From: Desertimonas sp963732335
GTDB lineage: Bacteria; Actinomycetota; Acidimicrobiia; Acidimicrobiales; Ilumatobacteraceae
Reading direction: 5' to 3'
Length of the DNA stretch: 64,000 nucleotides
NCBI GenBank assembly: GCA_963732335.1
Contig: CAVSZO010000002.1
Location: 62,001 to 126,000 of the forward strand
The notes beneath the pieces are model-generated. The model saw only the letters and a list, made by a program, of their open reading frames with translations, did no database searches and had not been told where the DNA came from. Both the position numbers and the translations under genes were made by a program. Numbering within the stretch: the stretch's first letter is position 1; each line of letters opens with the position of its first letter. Below are positions 35,986 to 44,653 of this stretch, in pieces.

Positions 35986-36801
35986 TCAGGTCGAGCGCCG
36001 GTAGCGGTTGACCGAGAGTGGGACGAACACGGCGAGGATGGCGACGATCCACACGACCGAGAGCCACAGCGAGTGCCAGACGGGGCCGCCTTGGGTGAGG
36101 CTGCGGATGGCGTTGGCGGTGTGGGTGATCGGGTTGTTGCGGGAGAAGGCCTGCAGCCACTCCGGCATCGTCTCCACGGGCACGAAGACGGAGCTGGCGA
36201 ACACCAGCGGGAAGATCCAGATGAAACCGGCCGCCTGGGCGGCTTCGGGGTCGCGCACGCTCATCCCGATCAGGGCCGAGATCCAGGAGAAGGCGAGCCC
36301 GAAGAACACGGCCAGTCCCAGACCGGCCAACGCCGGGATGAAGCCGCCGTGGAATCGGAAGCCGATGGCGAAGCCGACGGCGGTCATCAGCAGCACGACG
36401 AAGACGTTGCGCACGGTGTCCGACAGTGTGCGGCCCGCCAGCACGGCCGAGCGGGCCATCGGCAGCGACCGGAAGCGTTCGACCATGCCGCGCGACAGGT
36501 CGTCGGCCAAGCCGACACCGGTCTGGGTCGACCCGAAGATCACCGTCTGCACGAAGATGCCGGCCATCAAGAAGTCGATGTACTCGACGCCGGGCGGGAG
36601 CGCCCCCTCGATGGCCCCGCCGAAGACGTAGACGAACAGCAGCACGAACATCACCGGCTGGATGGTGGAGAACACCAGCAGGGTGGGCAGGCGGACGTAC
36701 TTGAGCAGGTTGCGCCACGTCATGGTCAGTGCGTCGGCAACCGCCCAGCGGGCCGAGGTGCCGGTGGTCGCCGTGCGAGTCGCCCGAACCAACGTCGTCA
36801 T
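35986..36801 (-). CDS. ABC-2 type exporter permease (DrrB-like)
   Basis: 271 residues, six membrane helices. The ABC-2 pattern is clear: LLKYVRLPTLLVFSTIQPVM, then FVLLFVYVFGGAI, IFVQTVIFGSTQTGVGLADD, SRGMVERFRSLPMARSAVLA (the conserved cytoplasmic ERFRSLP loop) and FASSVFVPVETMPEWLQAFS before the last helices. The start overlaps the stop of the ATPase gene by 4 bp. DrrAB-type exporters remove hydrophobic drugs or lipids. The substrate is unknown. Confidence 0.9.
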   Translation of the reverse strand: MTTLVRATRTATTGTSARWAVADALTMTWRNLLKYVRLPTLLVFSTIQPVMFVLLFVYVFGGAIEGALPPGVEYIDFLMAGIFVQTVIFGSTQTGVGLADDLSRGMVERFRSLPMARSAVLAGRTLSDTVRNVFVVLLMTAVGFAIGFRFHGGFIPALAGLGLAVFFGLAFSWISALIGMSVRDPEAAQAAGFIWIFPLVFASSVFVPVETMPEWLQAFSRNNPITHTANAIRSLTQGGPVWHSLWLSVVWIVAILAVFVPLSVNRYRRST

Positions 36802-37796
36802 GCGGCGCCGACCTCCTCGGCGGCCTCCTCGGCGCCCCGGCCGGTGAGGGCCAGGAACACGTCGTCGAGGCTCGGGCGGTGCAGCGACAGGTCGGTGATG
36901 CTCACCTGGGCGGTGTCGAGCAGGCGAACGGCGTCGACCAGGACGGACGTGTCGCCCTGCACTGGCACGGTGATGCGTCCGGCCTGACGATCGGCGCGGG
37001 GCTCACCGACGGTCAGCGGGCGCAGCGCCAGGATCGCTGCTGGGATCCGGCCTGGGCTGGCGACGGTGAGCTCGAGGACGCTCCCGCCCGCCTTGGCCTT
37101 CAGCTCGTCGGCGGTGCCCGTGGCGATCACCTTGCCCTGGTCGATGACGGCGATGGAGTCGGCCAGCCGGTCGGCCTCCTCGAGGTACTGGGTGGTGAGC
37201 AGGATGGTGGTGCCCCCGCTGAGCAGCTGCTCGATGACCTCCCACAAGTCGAGGCGGCCTTTGGGATCGAGACCGGTCGTTGGCTCGTCGAGGAACAGCA
37301 CCTGCGGGCCGCCGACGAGGCTCGCGCCGAGGTCGAGGCGGCGGCGCATGCCACCCGAGTACGTCTTGGCCGTGCGGTCGGCGGCGTCGGTGAGGGCGAA
37401 GCGCTCGATCAGCTCGGCGGCCCGTCTGCGGGCCACGGCCCGGCCCAGGTGGTACAGGCGGCCCACCAGCTCGAGGTTCTCGCGGCCGGTGAGGTTCTCG
37501 TCGACCGCCGCGTTCTGGCCCGCCAGCCCGATCACCGTGCGCACGGCGGCGGCCTCGCGGACCACGTCGTAGCCGGCCACCTCGGCCCGCCCGCCGTCGG
37601 GCGGCAGCAAGGTGGTGAGGATGCGGACGGCGGTGGTCTTGCCCGCCCCGTTGGGGCCGAGAAGGCCCAGCACCGTGCCCGTCGGCACCTCGAGGTCCAC
37701 ACCGTCGAGGGCGCGGACCTTGCCGAAGTTTTTGACCAGCCCCTCAGCCAGCACGGCCGGACGGTCCCCCGCCCCGGGACTGCGATCCAGGTGCAT
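36798..37796 (-). CDS. ABC exporter ATPase (DrrA-like)
   Basis: 333 residues from ATG 37796 (MHLDRSPGAGDRP). Walker A is GLLGPNGAGKTTAVRIL, the Q-loop lies in IGLAGQNAAVDENLTGREN, the signature is TYSGGMRRRLDLGASL, Walker B is VLFLDEPTTGLDP and the H-loop region carries LLTTQYLEEADRLAD. The C-terminal DrrA extension (VSITDLSLHRPSLDDVFLALTG) is present. It is cotranscribed with the permease. Motif E4 lies 29 bp upstream, so it is a putative effector gene of the LAL remnant divergent to it. Confidence 0.9.
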   Translation of the reverse strand: MHLDRSPGAGDRPAVLAEGLVKNFGKVRALDGVDLEVPTGTVLGLLGPNGAGKTTAVRILTTLLPPDGGRAEVAGYDVVREAAAVRTVIGLAGQNAAVDENLTGRENLELVGRLYHLGRAVARRRAAELIERFALTDAADRTAKTYSGGMRRRLDLGASLVGGPQVLFLDEPTTGLDPKGRLDLWEVIEQLLSGGTTILLTTQYLEEADRLADSIAVIDQGKVIATGTADELKAKAGGSVLELTVASPGRIPAAILALRPLTVGEPRADRQAGRITVPVQGDTSVLVDAVRLLDTAQVSITDLSLHRPSLDDVFLALTGRGAEEAAEEVGAA

Positions 37797-37824
37797 GCCG
37801 TCATGGTGGGGCCGCTGGGACGCC

Positions 37825-37851
37825 CTTCGCATCCGCCACTCGCCAGTCCTC
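37825..37851 (+). promoter_or_regulatory. LAL-cassette motif E4, short form
   Basis: TTCGCATCCGCCACTCGCCA then GTCCTC. TAGCGT at 37869-37874 precedes the LAL-D ATG (37884). The opposite strand points to the DrrA-like gene. Confidence 0.65.
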
Positions 37852-37883
37852 AGCGATTGGCCGACCAGTAGCGTGCGCGGCGG

Positions 37884-38375
37884 ATGCCGATGAGTTCCCC
37901 GCTCACAGGACGCGCGCGCCCGGGCTCACGGGCCGACACAAGGAACGCAACGTGCTCGGGCGGCTCATCGAGGCTGTTCGCTCTGGTGAGAGCCGGGCGC
38001 TGGTGGTGCTCGGCGAACCGGGCGTGGGGAAGACGGCCTGTTGGATTACATCGCCGAGCGAGGGTCGGGCTGCCGTGTGGTGCGCGCCTCGGGTGTCCAA
38101 TCGGAGATGGAGCTCGCCTTCGCCGGCCTTCACCAGTTGCTGGCGCCGATGATGGATCGCCTCGAACACATGCCGGTTCCCCAGAGCGTTGCGGACCGCG
38201 ATCGGCGTCAGCGCCGGGCCGGCGCCGAATCGCTTTCTGATCGGCCTGGCCGTCCTGAGCTTGATCTCTGACGTGGCCGAGGAGCAGCCGTTGATGTGCC
38301 GGGTGGATGACGAACAGTGGCTCGATCGCGCCTCGGCGCAGGTCCTGGCGTTCGTGGCACGCCGCCTGGAACTTC
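37884..38375 (+). pseudogene. LAL-D: N-terminal fragment of a LuxR-family ATPase regulator
   Basis: Pieces in different frames read RLIEAVRSGESRALVVLGEP and GVGKTA (Walker A), then MDYIAERGSGCRVVRASGVQ, SEMELAFAGLHQLLAPMMDR and RVDDEQWLDRASAQVLAFVA (Walker B region). It ends abruptly after RRLE at about 38370. Frameshifts occur near 37925, 38037 and 38185. About 160 of 920 residues remain, corresponding to the ATPase N-terminus only. Confidence 0.75.
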
Positions 38376-38378
38376 CAT

Positions 38379-38432
38379 CCCATCGACGCCAACATCTCGT
38401 GACGCGCTCGCGTCGACTCGCCGGTTCTCCGG
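38379..38432 (-). pseudogene. LAL-G: inverted scrap of a LAL C-terminal region
   Basis: On the minus strand RENRRVDA and ARHEMLASMGW can be read in two frames. They match RRENRRVDAREELRAAHEML and ATMG just upstream of the helix-turn-helix in LAL-C. It abuts the end of LAL-D tail to tail, which indicates an inversion or recombination between two LAL copies. Confidence 0.5.
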
Positions 38433-38593
38433 TGCGCAGGCACGCCGCGAACCGAATTGGACCCAGAATCGCGGGACCACCGACCGCTGCCATCACCACA
38501 AGGCAGTCCCGACCCAGTCAAGTCATCTCATAAACGATCGGGGCTAGCTGCATCAACGAGCTCACCTCCCCATCGTGTGGCCGGCGCGTCGTC

Positions 38594-39019
38594 CTATTCG
38601 GCGATTCCGCTCTCCGAGGCGACATGAGCCGGCGTGAGCCGTACGAGGAGATTGCCTGGGCCGCCGTTCAGCTCCGCCAAGTGGTCCGCTTGATCGGCGC
38701 CCACGTAGCGGGCACCGATCCGTCCCGCCCACAGCCGCAACTCCTCGGAGTCGCGGCTGAGCTGTGCGACGCCCTCGACAATGACGTAGGCGAACGGGGG
38801 CGTCTCAACGTCGACGCAGACCGTCAGTCGGGGGTTGGCGATCAGGTTCCGACCCTTGACCGATCGTTCTTCGGTCGTGAACACGAGGTCGTCGCCGTCG
38901 AGGACGAACCCCACCGGCGCTACGTGCGGCCGCCCGTCGGGGCGAACCGTCGCGACCTTCGCGGTGCGCGTGCCGGTCAAGAGGAACGCCCTCCGTTCGT
39001 GGTTGGTCATCGCACCCAC
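38594..39019 (-). CDS. PPOX-class F420-dependent oxidoreductase
   Basis: 141 residues from GTG 39019 (ATG 39010 also possible). FLLTGTRTAKVATVRPDGRP, HVAPVGFVLDGDDLVFTTEE, RSVKGRNLIANPRLTVCVDV and PPFAYVIVEGVAQLS are typical of the F420-binding PPOX split-barrel group (TIGR03618-like). It would use F420H2 or bind F420. Motif E5 lies 78 bp upstream on the effector side. It is intact, with the usual length for the family. Confidence 0.9.
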   Translation of the reverse strand: MGAMTNHERRAFLLTGTRTAKVATVRPDGRPHVAPVGFVLDGDDLVFTTEERSVKGRNLIANPRLTVCVDVETPPFAYVIVEGVAQLSRDSEELRLWAGRIGARYVGADQADHLAELNGGPGNLLVRLTPAHVASESGIAE

Positions 39020-39096
39020 GACGCCTCCTCTGGTTGGCCATCGAGCTCGGCGACGCTCGGCCCTGTGTCTCCTTCATGCTGAGGCCGACGAGGAAG

Positions 39097-39124
39097 GCTC
39101 GCATCCGCCACTGGCCAGTCATCG
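39097..39124 (+). promoter_or_regulatory. LAL-cassette motif E5, short form
   Basis: GCTCGCATCCGCCACTGGCC then AGTCATCG. It lies between the PPOX gene (opposite strand) and LAL-E remnants. TACGGT replaces TAGCGT downstream. Confidence 0.65.
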
Positions 39125-39149
39125 CAGCGAGTTGCGCGGCCAGTACGGT

Positions 39150-39305
39150 CATGCGACGCAGCTGACGACGCCGTCCCGCCCCCGCCGACCAGCGACAGGG
39201 CTCATGGGCCGGCGCGGCGAGCGCGACGTGCTCGATCGGGTCATAGAAGCCGTTCGCGCGGGTGAGAGCCGGGCGCTGGTGGTGAGTAGCGAACCCAGCG
39301 TGCGT
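39150..39305 (+). pseudogene. LAL-E: N-terminal scrap of a LuxR-family ATPase regulator
   Basis: MGRRGERDVLDRVIEAVRAG and ESRALVVSSEPSV match the first 45 residues of LAL-A to LAL-C. The sequence stops just before the Walker A lysine (GEPGVGKT is expected where SEPSVRIP is found). What follows to 39920 is unrelated. Confidence 0.7.
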
Positions 39306-39920
39306 ATTCCTGGTGGCATGAAGGACCTCGGGGTCGATCTGCTCGACCTCGATCGGTGGCCAGACCAGCGCTGCCTCGGAGCCAAAGTCGGCGTGATGAC
39401 TTCAGCTGCCAACCCGAAGGTCCGCCGACGGCGACGGCTTGCAGTCGTGCTCTTCGGGTGGCGCCCTCATCGTCACGCCATCGGTGCGCCGTTTGACCTT
39501 TGGGTTCGTAACCCGACCATCACCGGTCGCGTAGCTCAGGACGAACTCAGATCAGAACACTGCTACGCCGCCTTCGCGGCGGGGATGAGCGTGGACGACG
39601 GCGTCGTGGCGGTGCCGATGACCATGGCGCCCGGCCGGCTCTCGATCTGGGTGCTCGTGGTCGTGGTGGGCATCGTTGTGGACGTGCTCGTGATCGTGCC
39701 CGACTGCGTCGTGCGGGTCGGCTGACCGGCTGCAGTCGCGTGGATCCAAGTCGCACCGAGACGCCACATTTGAACTCAGCGCGGCGGGTGTTCGACGCGA
39801 TCGCTTCCTCGGGCGCGCGCTCGTGAACCTTGCGACGAGGGCGCAGGGCCGCGTTCGAGAATGGCTTGATCTGGTGTGTGAAGGAGTTTGGCGCGCGTGA
39901 AGCGCTCGGGCGCTCGCGGC
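39306..39920. other. Interval without recognisable genes
   Basis: A continuous plus-strand frame to 39725 ends in a hydrophobic, valine-rich stretch. A minus-strand frame is histidine-rich. Neither has homology I recognise, and both look like by-products of GTC/GTG-rich repeats. No motif copy is present. Confidence 0.4.
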
Positions 39921-40463
39921 TTAGAGGTCGCCTGGGACCGCAAACCGGTAGAAGACGGGGGCGTCGCCCTTCGCTGCGCGGGGGAGCCACCCGAGCTCCT
40001 CCAGGGCACGGGCGCGGTCGATCCCTCCGACGAAGACAGGGTCGTACCCGGCGTCGGTGATGAGCGCTTCGGTTGCCGCGCGGGCGTCGTCGTCTGCGGC
40101 GTACAGGCTTGATGGTCGGACGCGTTGGGCAGCCACCTGGTCGAGGAGTGAGGCGTAGTTCAGGTTGAAGCTCTTCGCAACGGGGCCGTGGGTGAACGAC
40201 TGGATCTCTTCGCTGAGGGAGGCGAATCGGTCGTTTCGCTCGGCGTAGATGTTGGTGGCGTCGATGGCGATCTTGCCGGTGAGCCCGTCGACCTTTCCCA
40301 GCGCATCGGCGATGGCAGTGCCGGGGACGGCGACGAGTAGGACGTCTGCGTTGCTGGCGTCACCGCCGTCGCGGCCGAGCATGGTGACGTTGTGGCCGGC
40401 GGCTGTCCAGAGTGTGGCGAGGCCGTTGCCAATGTTTCCTCTGCCGATCGTGACGATGTTCAT
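39921..40463 (-). CDS. NADPH-dependent F420 reductase-like (NADP-binding) protein
   Basis: 180 residues from ATG 40463, with GGAAAGGGAACC upstream. MNIVTIGRGNIGNGLATLWT is the Rossmann dinucleotide-binding start, followed by HNVTMLGRDGGDASNADVLL and VAVPGTAIADALGKVDGLTG, and KIAIDATNIYAE. The C-terminal part SFNLNYASLLDQVAAQRVRP and ALEELGWLPRA resembles Fno/NpdG-like and related reductases. It would move hydride between NADPH and F420 or a similar cofactor, which suits the nearby F420-type enzymes. Confidence 0.8.
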   Translation of the reverse strand: MNIVTIGRGNIGNGLATLWTAAGHNVTMLGRDGGDASNADVLLVAVPGTAIADALGKVDGLTGKIAIDATNIYAERNDRFASLSEEIQSFTHGPVAKSFNLNYASLLDQVAAQRVRPSSLYAADDDARAATEALITDAGYDPVFVGGIDRARALEELGWLPRAAKGDAPVFYRFAVPGDL

Positions 40464-40647
40464 GTGGTGGTTCCCTTTCCTGGGGTGAGCCCTGAGCGGC
40501 AGCGCGCCGCCGTGCCGGTGGGCACCGGTAACGGGATTGCCCTGGGCGGGAAGACCACGAAGTGGTCGCGGCGCCCGGTGTTCATGCGGCTGGCGCGCCA
40601 ACGCCGGCTGAGGGCGGCGAGGCGACGGAGGCGGTGCACGGTGCCGT

Positions 40648-40752
40648 TCATGCGGCCATGCCCTCCTCGACGAGGCGGACGGCCGTCGCCCCGCCGATGT
40701 TGCCAGGTGCCGCGCCGGCGACGATGGCGACCTTGTCCTTGAGTCCTCTCAT
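40648..40752 (-). pseudogene. Short-chain dehydrogenase N-terminal fragment
   Basis: The 34-codon frame MRGLKDKVAIVAGAAPGNIG, then GATAVRLVEEGMAA, stop, is the start of a classical SDR (TGxxxGxG-type nucleotide loop as AGAAPGNIG). The remainder of the expected 250 residues is absent. A following 62-codon frame starting at 40650 is not recognisable. The GGAGATGAG upstream of the ATG would be a good ribosome site. Confidence 0.65.
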
Positions 40753-40873
40753 TGCTCATCTCCTCTTCTCAACGTGTCGGTGTCCGGCCACGGCATCTCC
40801 ACTGCGGTACCGCTGGGACATCGGCGGCTTCAGGTAGGTCCACATCGACCTGCCCACGAAGTACGCGATCGGT

Positions 40874-43084
40874 TCAGCGGACCAGTGCCGGCTCGAGGGG
40901 CGAGGGCGCCGGCTCGCGGCCGGGCTCGTATTCTGGGGCCGGGAGCCCGGTGCTGCCTTCGACCTCGATGTTGGGCAGGATGCGGTCGAGCCACCTGGGT
41001 AGCCACCAGTTCCAGTCGCCGAGCAGCTTCATGGTGGCGGGCACCAGCACCATGCGCACGATGGTGGCGTCGATGAAGACGGCGGCGGCCAAGCCGAGGC
41101 CGAACATCTTGATGGTCACGTCGTCGCCGAGCACGAAGGCGGCGAACACGCTGATCATGATGAGGGCGGCCGAGGTGATGACCCGGGCGGTGGCTGCGAT
41201 GCCCTCGATGACGGCGGCGTTGTTGTTGCGCCGGTTCAGGTATTCCTCCCGCATTCGTGACAGCAGGAACACCTCGTAGTCCATCGACAGGCCGAACAGG
41301 ATGGCGAACATCATCATCGGCAGGAACGAGATGATGGGCACTGTCTCCTCGATGCCGAACAGTCCTTTCAGCCAGCCCCATTGGAAGATGGCGACCACGA
41401 TGCCGTAGGCGGCTGCGGTCGACAGCAGGTTCATGGCTGCCGCCGTCAGTGGTACCGCGATCGAGCGGAACACCATCGTCAGCAACAGCACCGACAGCCC
41501 GATGACCGCGCCGATGAACAACGGTAGTCGGCCGGAGATTTTGTCGGACAGGTCGATGAACGTGGCGGTCTGACCGCCCACGTACACCTGGGCGCCGTCG
41601 ACGTTGTCGGTGGCCGACGGGATCACGTTGTCGCGCAGGCGGTGCACGAGGTCGCTGGTGGCGTTGTCCTGCGGAGACGACGTGGGGATCACCTGGATGG
41701 TGGCGGCGGTTCCGTTGGCATTGGACTGGGCGGGCGACACCGATTGCACACCGGGATCGTCGGCGATTGCCGCCTCGAGTGGAGCGAGGGCGGTGGCGGG
41801 GGTGCCGTTGTCGAGCTCGATCGACAGCAGCAGGGGCCCGTTGAACCCAGGGCCGAAACCTTCGCCGAGCAGGTCGTATGCCCGGCGGGTGGTGAGCGTG
41901 TCTGACGCAGTGCCGTTGTCGGTCATGCCCAGGCGCAAGCTGAACAGCGGGGCCGCCAGCAGGCCGAGCGCCACAATCCCGCCGATCAGATAGGTCCACG
42001 GCCGGGACGCCACCTGGCGACCCCAGCGGTGCCAGATCGTCTCCTTGGCCGCCTCCTGGCCGGTCGACGGCCGCATGCCGGGGAGGCGGAGGGCGTCGAT
42101 GTTGTGCCCGGCGAAGCCGAGCAGGGCGGGCAGCAACGTCAGCGAGATGGCCACCATGACGGCGACCGTGAGGCCGGACATGAGTCCCATCACGGTCACC
42201 AGTGGGATGCCCGCGATGGCGAGTCCGGAGATCGCGATGATGACGGTCATCCCGGCAAACAGCACCGCCGAGCCGGAGGTGGCGTTGGATCGGCCGGCGG
42301 CCTCCTCCACGGTCATGCCCAGCTTCAGGTTCTCCCGATGCCGGGTGACGATGAACAGCGCGTAGTCGATGCCGACTCCCAACCCGATCATCGTCGCCAA
42401 GGTGGGCGCCGCAGACGGCACGTCGACGACCGTCGCGATGAGCGTGATGAGTCCGATGCTGGTGGCCAGGCCCAGCAGGGCGGTGCCGATGGGCAGGCCC
42501 ATCGCGATCACCGATCCGAACGCCAGCAGGAGCACGATGACGGCCGCCAGCAGGCCGATGAGCTCCTGGCCCACGGGCGGCGTGTTGGCGGCATCGGAGG
42601 GAAGGTCGCCGCCCAGTTCCATCTGCACGGCACCGCTGGCGTTTGCTGCGTCGGCAGTTGCCTCCAAGCGTTGGAACGCGTCGTCACCGATCTCGCTCGA
42701 CGGCTGGCTGTACTGCACGTCGGCAAAGGCGATGCGGCCGTCGACGGAGCGTTGCAGCTCGCCGACCGATCCGACATCGGGCTGAGCCGCGACATCGGTA
42801 AGCGCCGCCTCGACGGCCGTGGCCGCGGTGGGGTCGGACAGCGTGCCGGAATCAACGGCGAACACCAGTTGGGCCGACGTCCCAGCGACCGACGGAAAGC
42901 GCTCCTCGAGCACGTCGAGAGCTCTCTGGGCCTCCACACCGGGGACGTTGAACGTGTCGCTGGTCTCGCCGCCGATCGTGGTGCTGGCCCCGAAGGTGGC
43001 GATGGCGACCAGCAGCCAGGCGACGACGACGAAGCGACGGTGGCGCACCGCGGTGCGCCCGAGCCGGTAGAGGAAAGAAGTCAT
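40874..43084 (-). CDS. MMPL family RND transporter
   Basis: 736 residues, intact. Two halves each carry a periplasmic domain and a membrane bundle. The first membrane bundle contains VGQELIGLLAAVIVLLLAFG, GLGVGIDYALFIVTRHREN (the proton-relay GxGxDYxxFxxxR helix) and AAGRSNATSGSAVLFAGMTV. The second half has FLPMMMFAILFGLSMDYEVF and LLSRMREEYL plus GLAAAVFIDATIVRMVLVPA. MMPL proteins export lipids, siderophores or drugs by proton exchange. It is upstream of no partner gene; the AKR-like gene lies on the same strand 124 bp away. Confidence 0.9.
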   Translation of the reverse strand: MTSFLYRLGRTAVRHRRFVVVAWLLVAIATFGASTTIGGETSDTFNVPGVEAQRALDVLEERFPSVAGTSAQLVFAVDSGTLSDPTAATAVEAALTDVAAQPDVGSVGELQRSVDGRIAFADVQYSQPSSEIGDDAFQRLEATADAANASGAVQMELGGDLPSDAANTPPVGQELIGLLAAVIVLLLAFGSVIAMGLPIGTALLGLATSIGLITLIATVVDVPSAAPTLATMIGLGVGIDYALFIVTRHRENLKLGMTVEEAAGRSNATSGSAVLFAGMTVIIAISGLAIAGIPLVTVMGLMSGLTVAVMVAISLTLLPALLGFAGHNIDALRLPGMRPSTGQEAAKETIWHRWGRQVASRPWTYLIGGIVALGLLAAPLFSLRLGMTDNGTASDTLTTRRAYDLLGEGFGPGFNGPLLLSIELDNGTPATALAPLEAAIADDPGVQSVSPAQSNANGTAATIQVIPTSSPQDNATSDLVHRLRDNVIPSATDNVDGAQVYVGGQTATFIDLSDKISGRLPLFIGAVIGLSVLLLTMVFRSIAVPLTAAAMNLLSTAAAYGIVVAIFQWGWLKGLFGIEETVPIISFLPMMMFAILFGLSMDYEVFLLSRMREEYLNRRNNNAAVIEGIAATARVITSAALIMISVFAAFVLGDDVTIKMFGLGLAAAVFIDATIVRMVLVPATMKLLGDWNWWLPRWLDRILPNIEVEGSTGLPAPEYEPGREPAPSPLEPALVR

Positions 43085-43208
43085 TTCGCCGATGTCCTTG
43101 CCGGTCGATTGATCGGGTGTCGTTGTGTGTCGGGTGGATGCGATCTCGCTGAGATCGATCGAGACGGTGAGGGCTCGGTGCGCGCCTGGCGGTCGGCGTT
43201 GCGTGCCA

Positions 43209-43983
43209 TCAGATCGCTGTCTCGAGTTGGTTGACCTGTTCGCGGGTGAGCTTGATCAGGGCGGCACCCACGTTTTCTTCGAGGTGGGCGACCGTTGAAG
43301 GGCCGGGGATCGACAGCAGAACGGGTGAGCGCTGCAGCAGCCACGCCAGCGCGAGTTGAGCGGGCGTGACGGCGTGCTCGTCGACGATCCGTTGCAGCGG
43401 TCCGCCGGGTCGGGCCCGGCGGCCGGCGGCCATCGGGAACCATGATGAAGCCGATGCTCTCGCGTTCACAGTGATCCAGGACGGGCTCGGCGCGGCGGTC
43501 CGCGAGGTTGTAGCGGTCCTGGACGGTGGCGATCGACGTGATGGCCCTCGCGGCTTGGATCTCGGGCACCGAGACCTCAGAGAGTCCGATGCGTCCGAGC
43601 TTTCCTTCGGCTTGCAGCTCGACCAGCGCGCCCAGCTGGTCGACGAGCGGGACGTTCGGATCGATGCGGCCGGCCTTGGTCGCGAGGACGAGGTCGTCGG
43701 GGTAGGGGTGCAGCGCCTCGCGGATCAGCCGTTCGCTCACCTCGGGGCCGTACGAATCGGCAGTGTCGATCAACGTCACCTCAGGCTCCAGTGCGCGGCG
43801 GAGCACACGGATCACCTCGTCGTGGTCGCGTGGCTCGCCCCACACACCGGAGCCGGGGATCTGCATGGCGCCGGATCCCAGCCGCACACTCGTCAGGTCG
43901 CCGCCGATAGCGAACTCGCCGCTGGCACGCGCGGGCTGCGTCGCGAGTCTGCTCACGACGACCGGGCCGAGCGGGTTGGTCAT
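43209..43983 (-). pseudogene. Aldo/keto reductase, internal deletion and frameshift
   Basis: The ATG at 43983 leads to SVRLGSGAMQIPGSGVWGEP, then ALEPEVTLIDTADSYGPEVS (catalytic DxxxxY) and DDLVLATKAG (catalytic Lys), which joins directly to RIDPNVPLVDQLGALVELQA. About 45 residues with the catalytic His (LQLHR) region are missing. A frameshift near 43440 separates GFIMVPD from WFPMAAGRRARPGGPLQRIV, and the end LLSIPGPSTVAHLEENVGAA is normal. Motif E9 lies 28 bp upstream of the start. It is likely inactive. Confidence 0.75.
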
Positions 43984-44011
43984 GGTTGCGAGTGTCATCC
44001 GCGCCGGGTGC

Positions 44012-44052
44012 GCTCGCATCCGCCAGTGCACAGCGCGAGTGGCCAGTCGTCG
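44012..44052 (+). promoter_or_regulatory. LAL-cassette motif E9, long form
   Basis: GCTCGCATCCGCCAGTGCAC, AGCGCGAGTGGCCAGTCGTC. On the other strand GACACT is 15 bp after GAGC, and the AKR start codon 28 bp after the core. The LAL-F 3' end is 35 bp away on the other side. Confidence 0.7.
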
Positions 44053-44086
44053 CCTGGCCGCGAGCCCGGCGACAGGCCCGGGGCGG

Positions 44087-44240
44087 CTAGAGCGGACGGA
44101 CGCTCGTCGGGTCGCTGGGCACGACGCGGTCGAGCTGGTTGCGGGAGATGATGTCGAGCTTGGTGAAGACTTTGCGCAGGTGGTACTGGACCGTCGCGGG
44201 CTGATGAACAGCCGGCACGATCTCCGGGTTCAGACCGTCA
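44087..44240 (-). pseudogene. LAL-F: C-terminal helix-turn-helix scrap of a LAL regulator
   Basis: On the minus strand TVQYHLRKVFTKLDIISRNQ, LDRVVPSDPTSVRPL and stop match the C-terminus of LAL-C. Upstream of this, RFEPGDRAGCSSA-like residues are out of frame and the sequence changes to unrelated DNA near 44240. Only the last 45 residues of a LAL gene remain. Confidence 0.75.
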
Positions 44241-44254
44241 CGCGAGCCGATTCG

Positions 44255-44372
44255 AGGAGCTCGACGTCGCCGCGGTCATCGCTCGGCAACCGGACGTTGT
44301 GCTGGTCGACGAGCTCGCCCACACCAATGCCGACGGGGCACGCCAACGCTGGGAAGACGCTGCTGAGCTGCG
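44255..44372 (+). pseudogene. KdpD-like fragment
   Basis: EELDVAAVIARQPDVVLVDE and LAHTNADGARQRWEDAAEL match the KdpD N-terminal domain (ARxPxVALVDELAHTN..RW.DVEEL) of the potassium-sensing histidine kinase. About 38 codons remain, flanked by other fragments. Confidence 0.65.
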
Positions 44373-44384
44373 CGTTTGCCGAAC

Positions 44385-44638
44385 TGGCCGGCGGTTTCGC
44401 CATGCGCTCCGAGCGCACGTCGCTGCGGCGGCTCGGATTCTTTACGAACCGCTCCCTCGTTGGAGCCGTCGCGCTCACCGTCGCACTCCAGGTGCTCCTC
44501 GTTGTCACGCCATTCCTGCGGGACGTCTTGGAGTTGGAGCCGCTGCAGCCGTGGCAGTGGGCGCTCGTCGTTGCCGTCGCACTCGCCTACCTGAGCGCCG
44601 TCGAGCTCGAGAAGTGGATCAGCCGCCGCTGGTGGTGA
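44385..44638 (+). pseudogene. Cation P-type ATPase C-terminal fragment
   Basis: FAMRSERTSLRRLGFFTNRS, LVGAVALTVALQVLLVVTPF, LRDVLELEPLQPWQWALVVA and AVELEKWISRR match the last membrane helices of calcium/cation-transporting P-type ATPases (Cation_ATPase_C). About 80 of some 900 residues survive. It follows the KdpD scrap directly. Confidence 0.7.
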
Positions 44639-44653
44639 CGACGAGGCGAAGAG

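Noticed and set aside
39515..39560. tRNA-like stretch with TAGCTCAGGA
   Set aside because: It resembles a tRNA 5' end for about 17 bases, but no anticodon or T arm can be folded around it.
39552..39767. Histidine-rich 71-residue minus-strand frame, possible metal-binding peptide
   Set aside because: No ribosome site, no conserved context, and the composition follows from GTCGTG-type repeats. The two other frames are equally biased.
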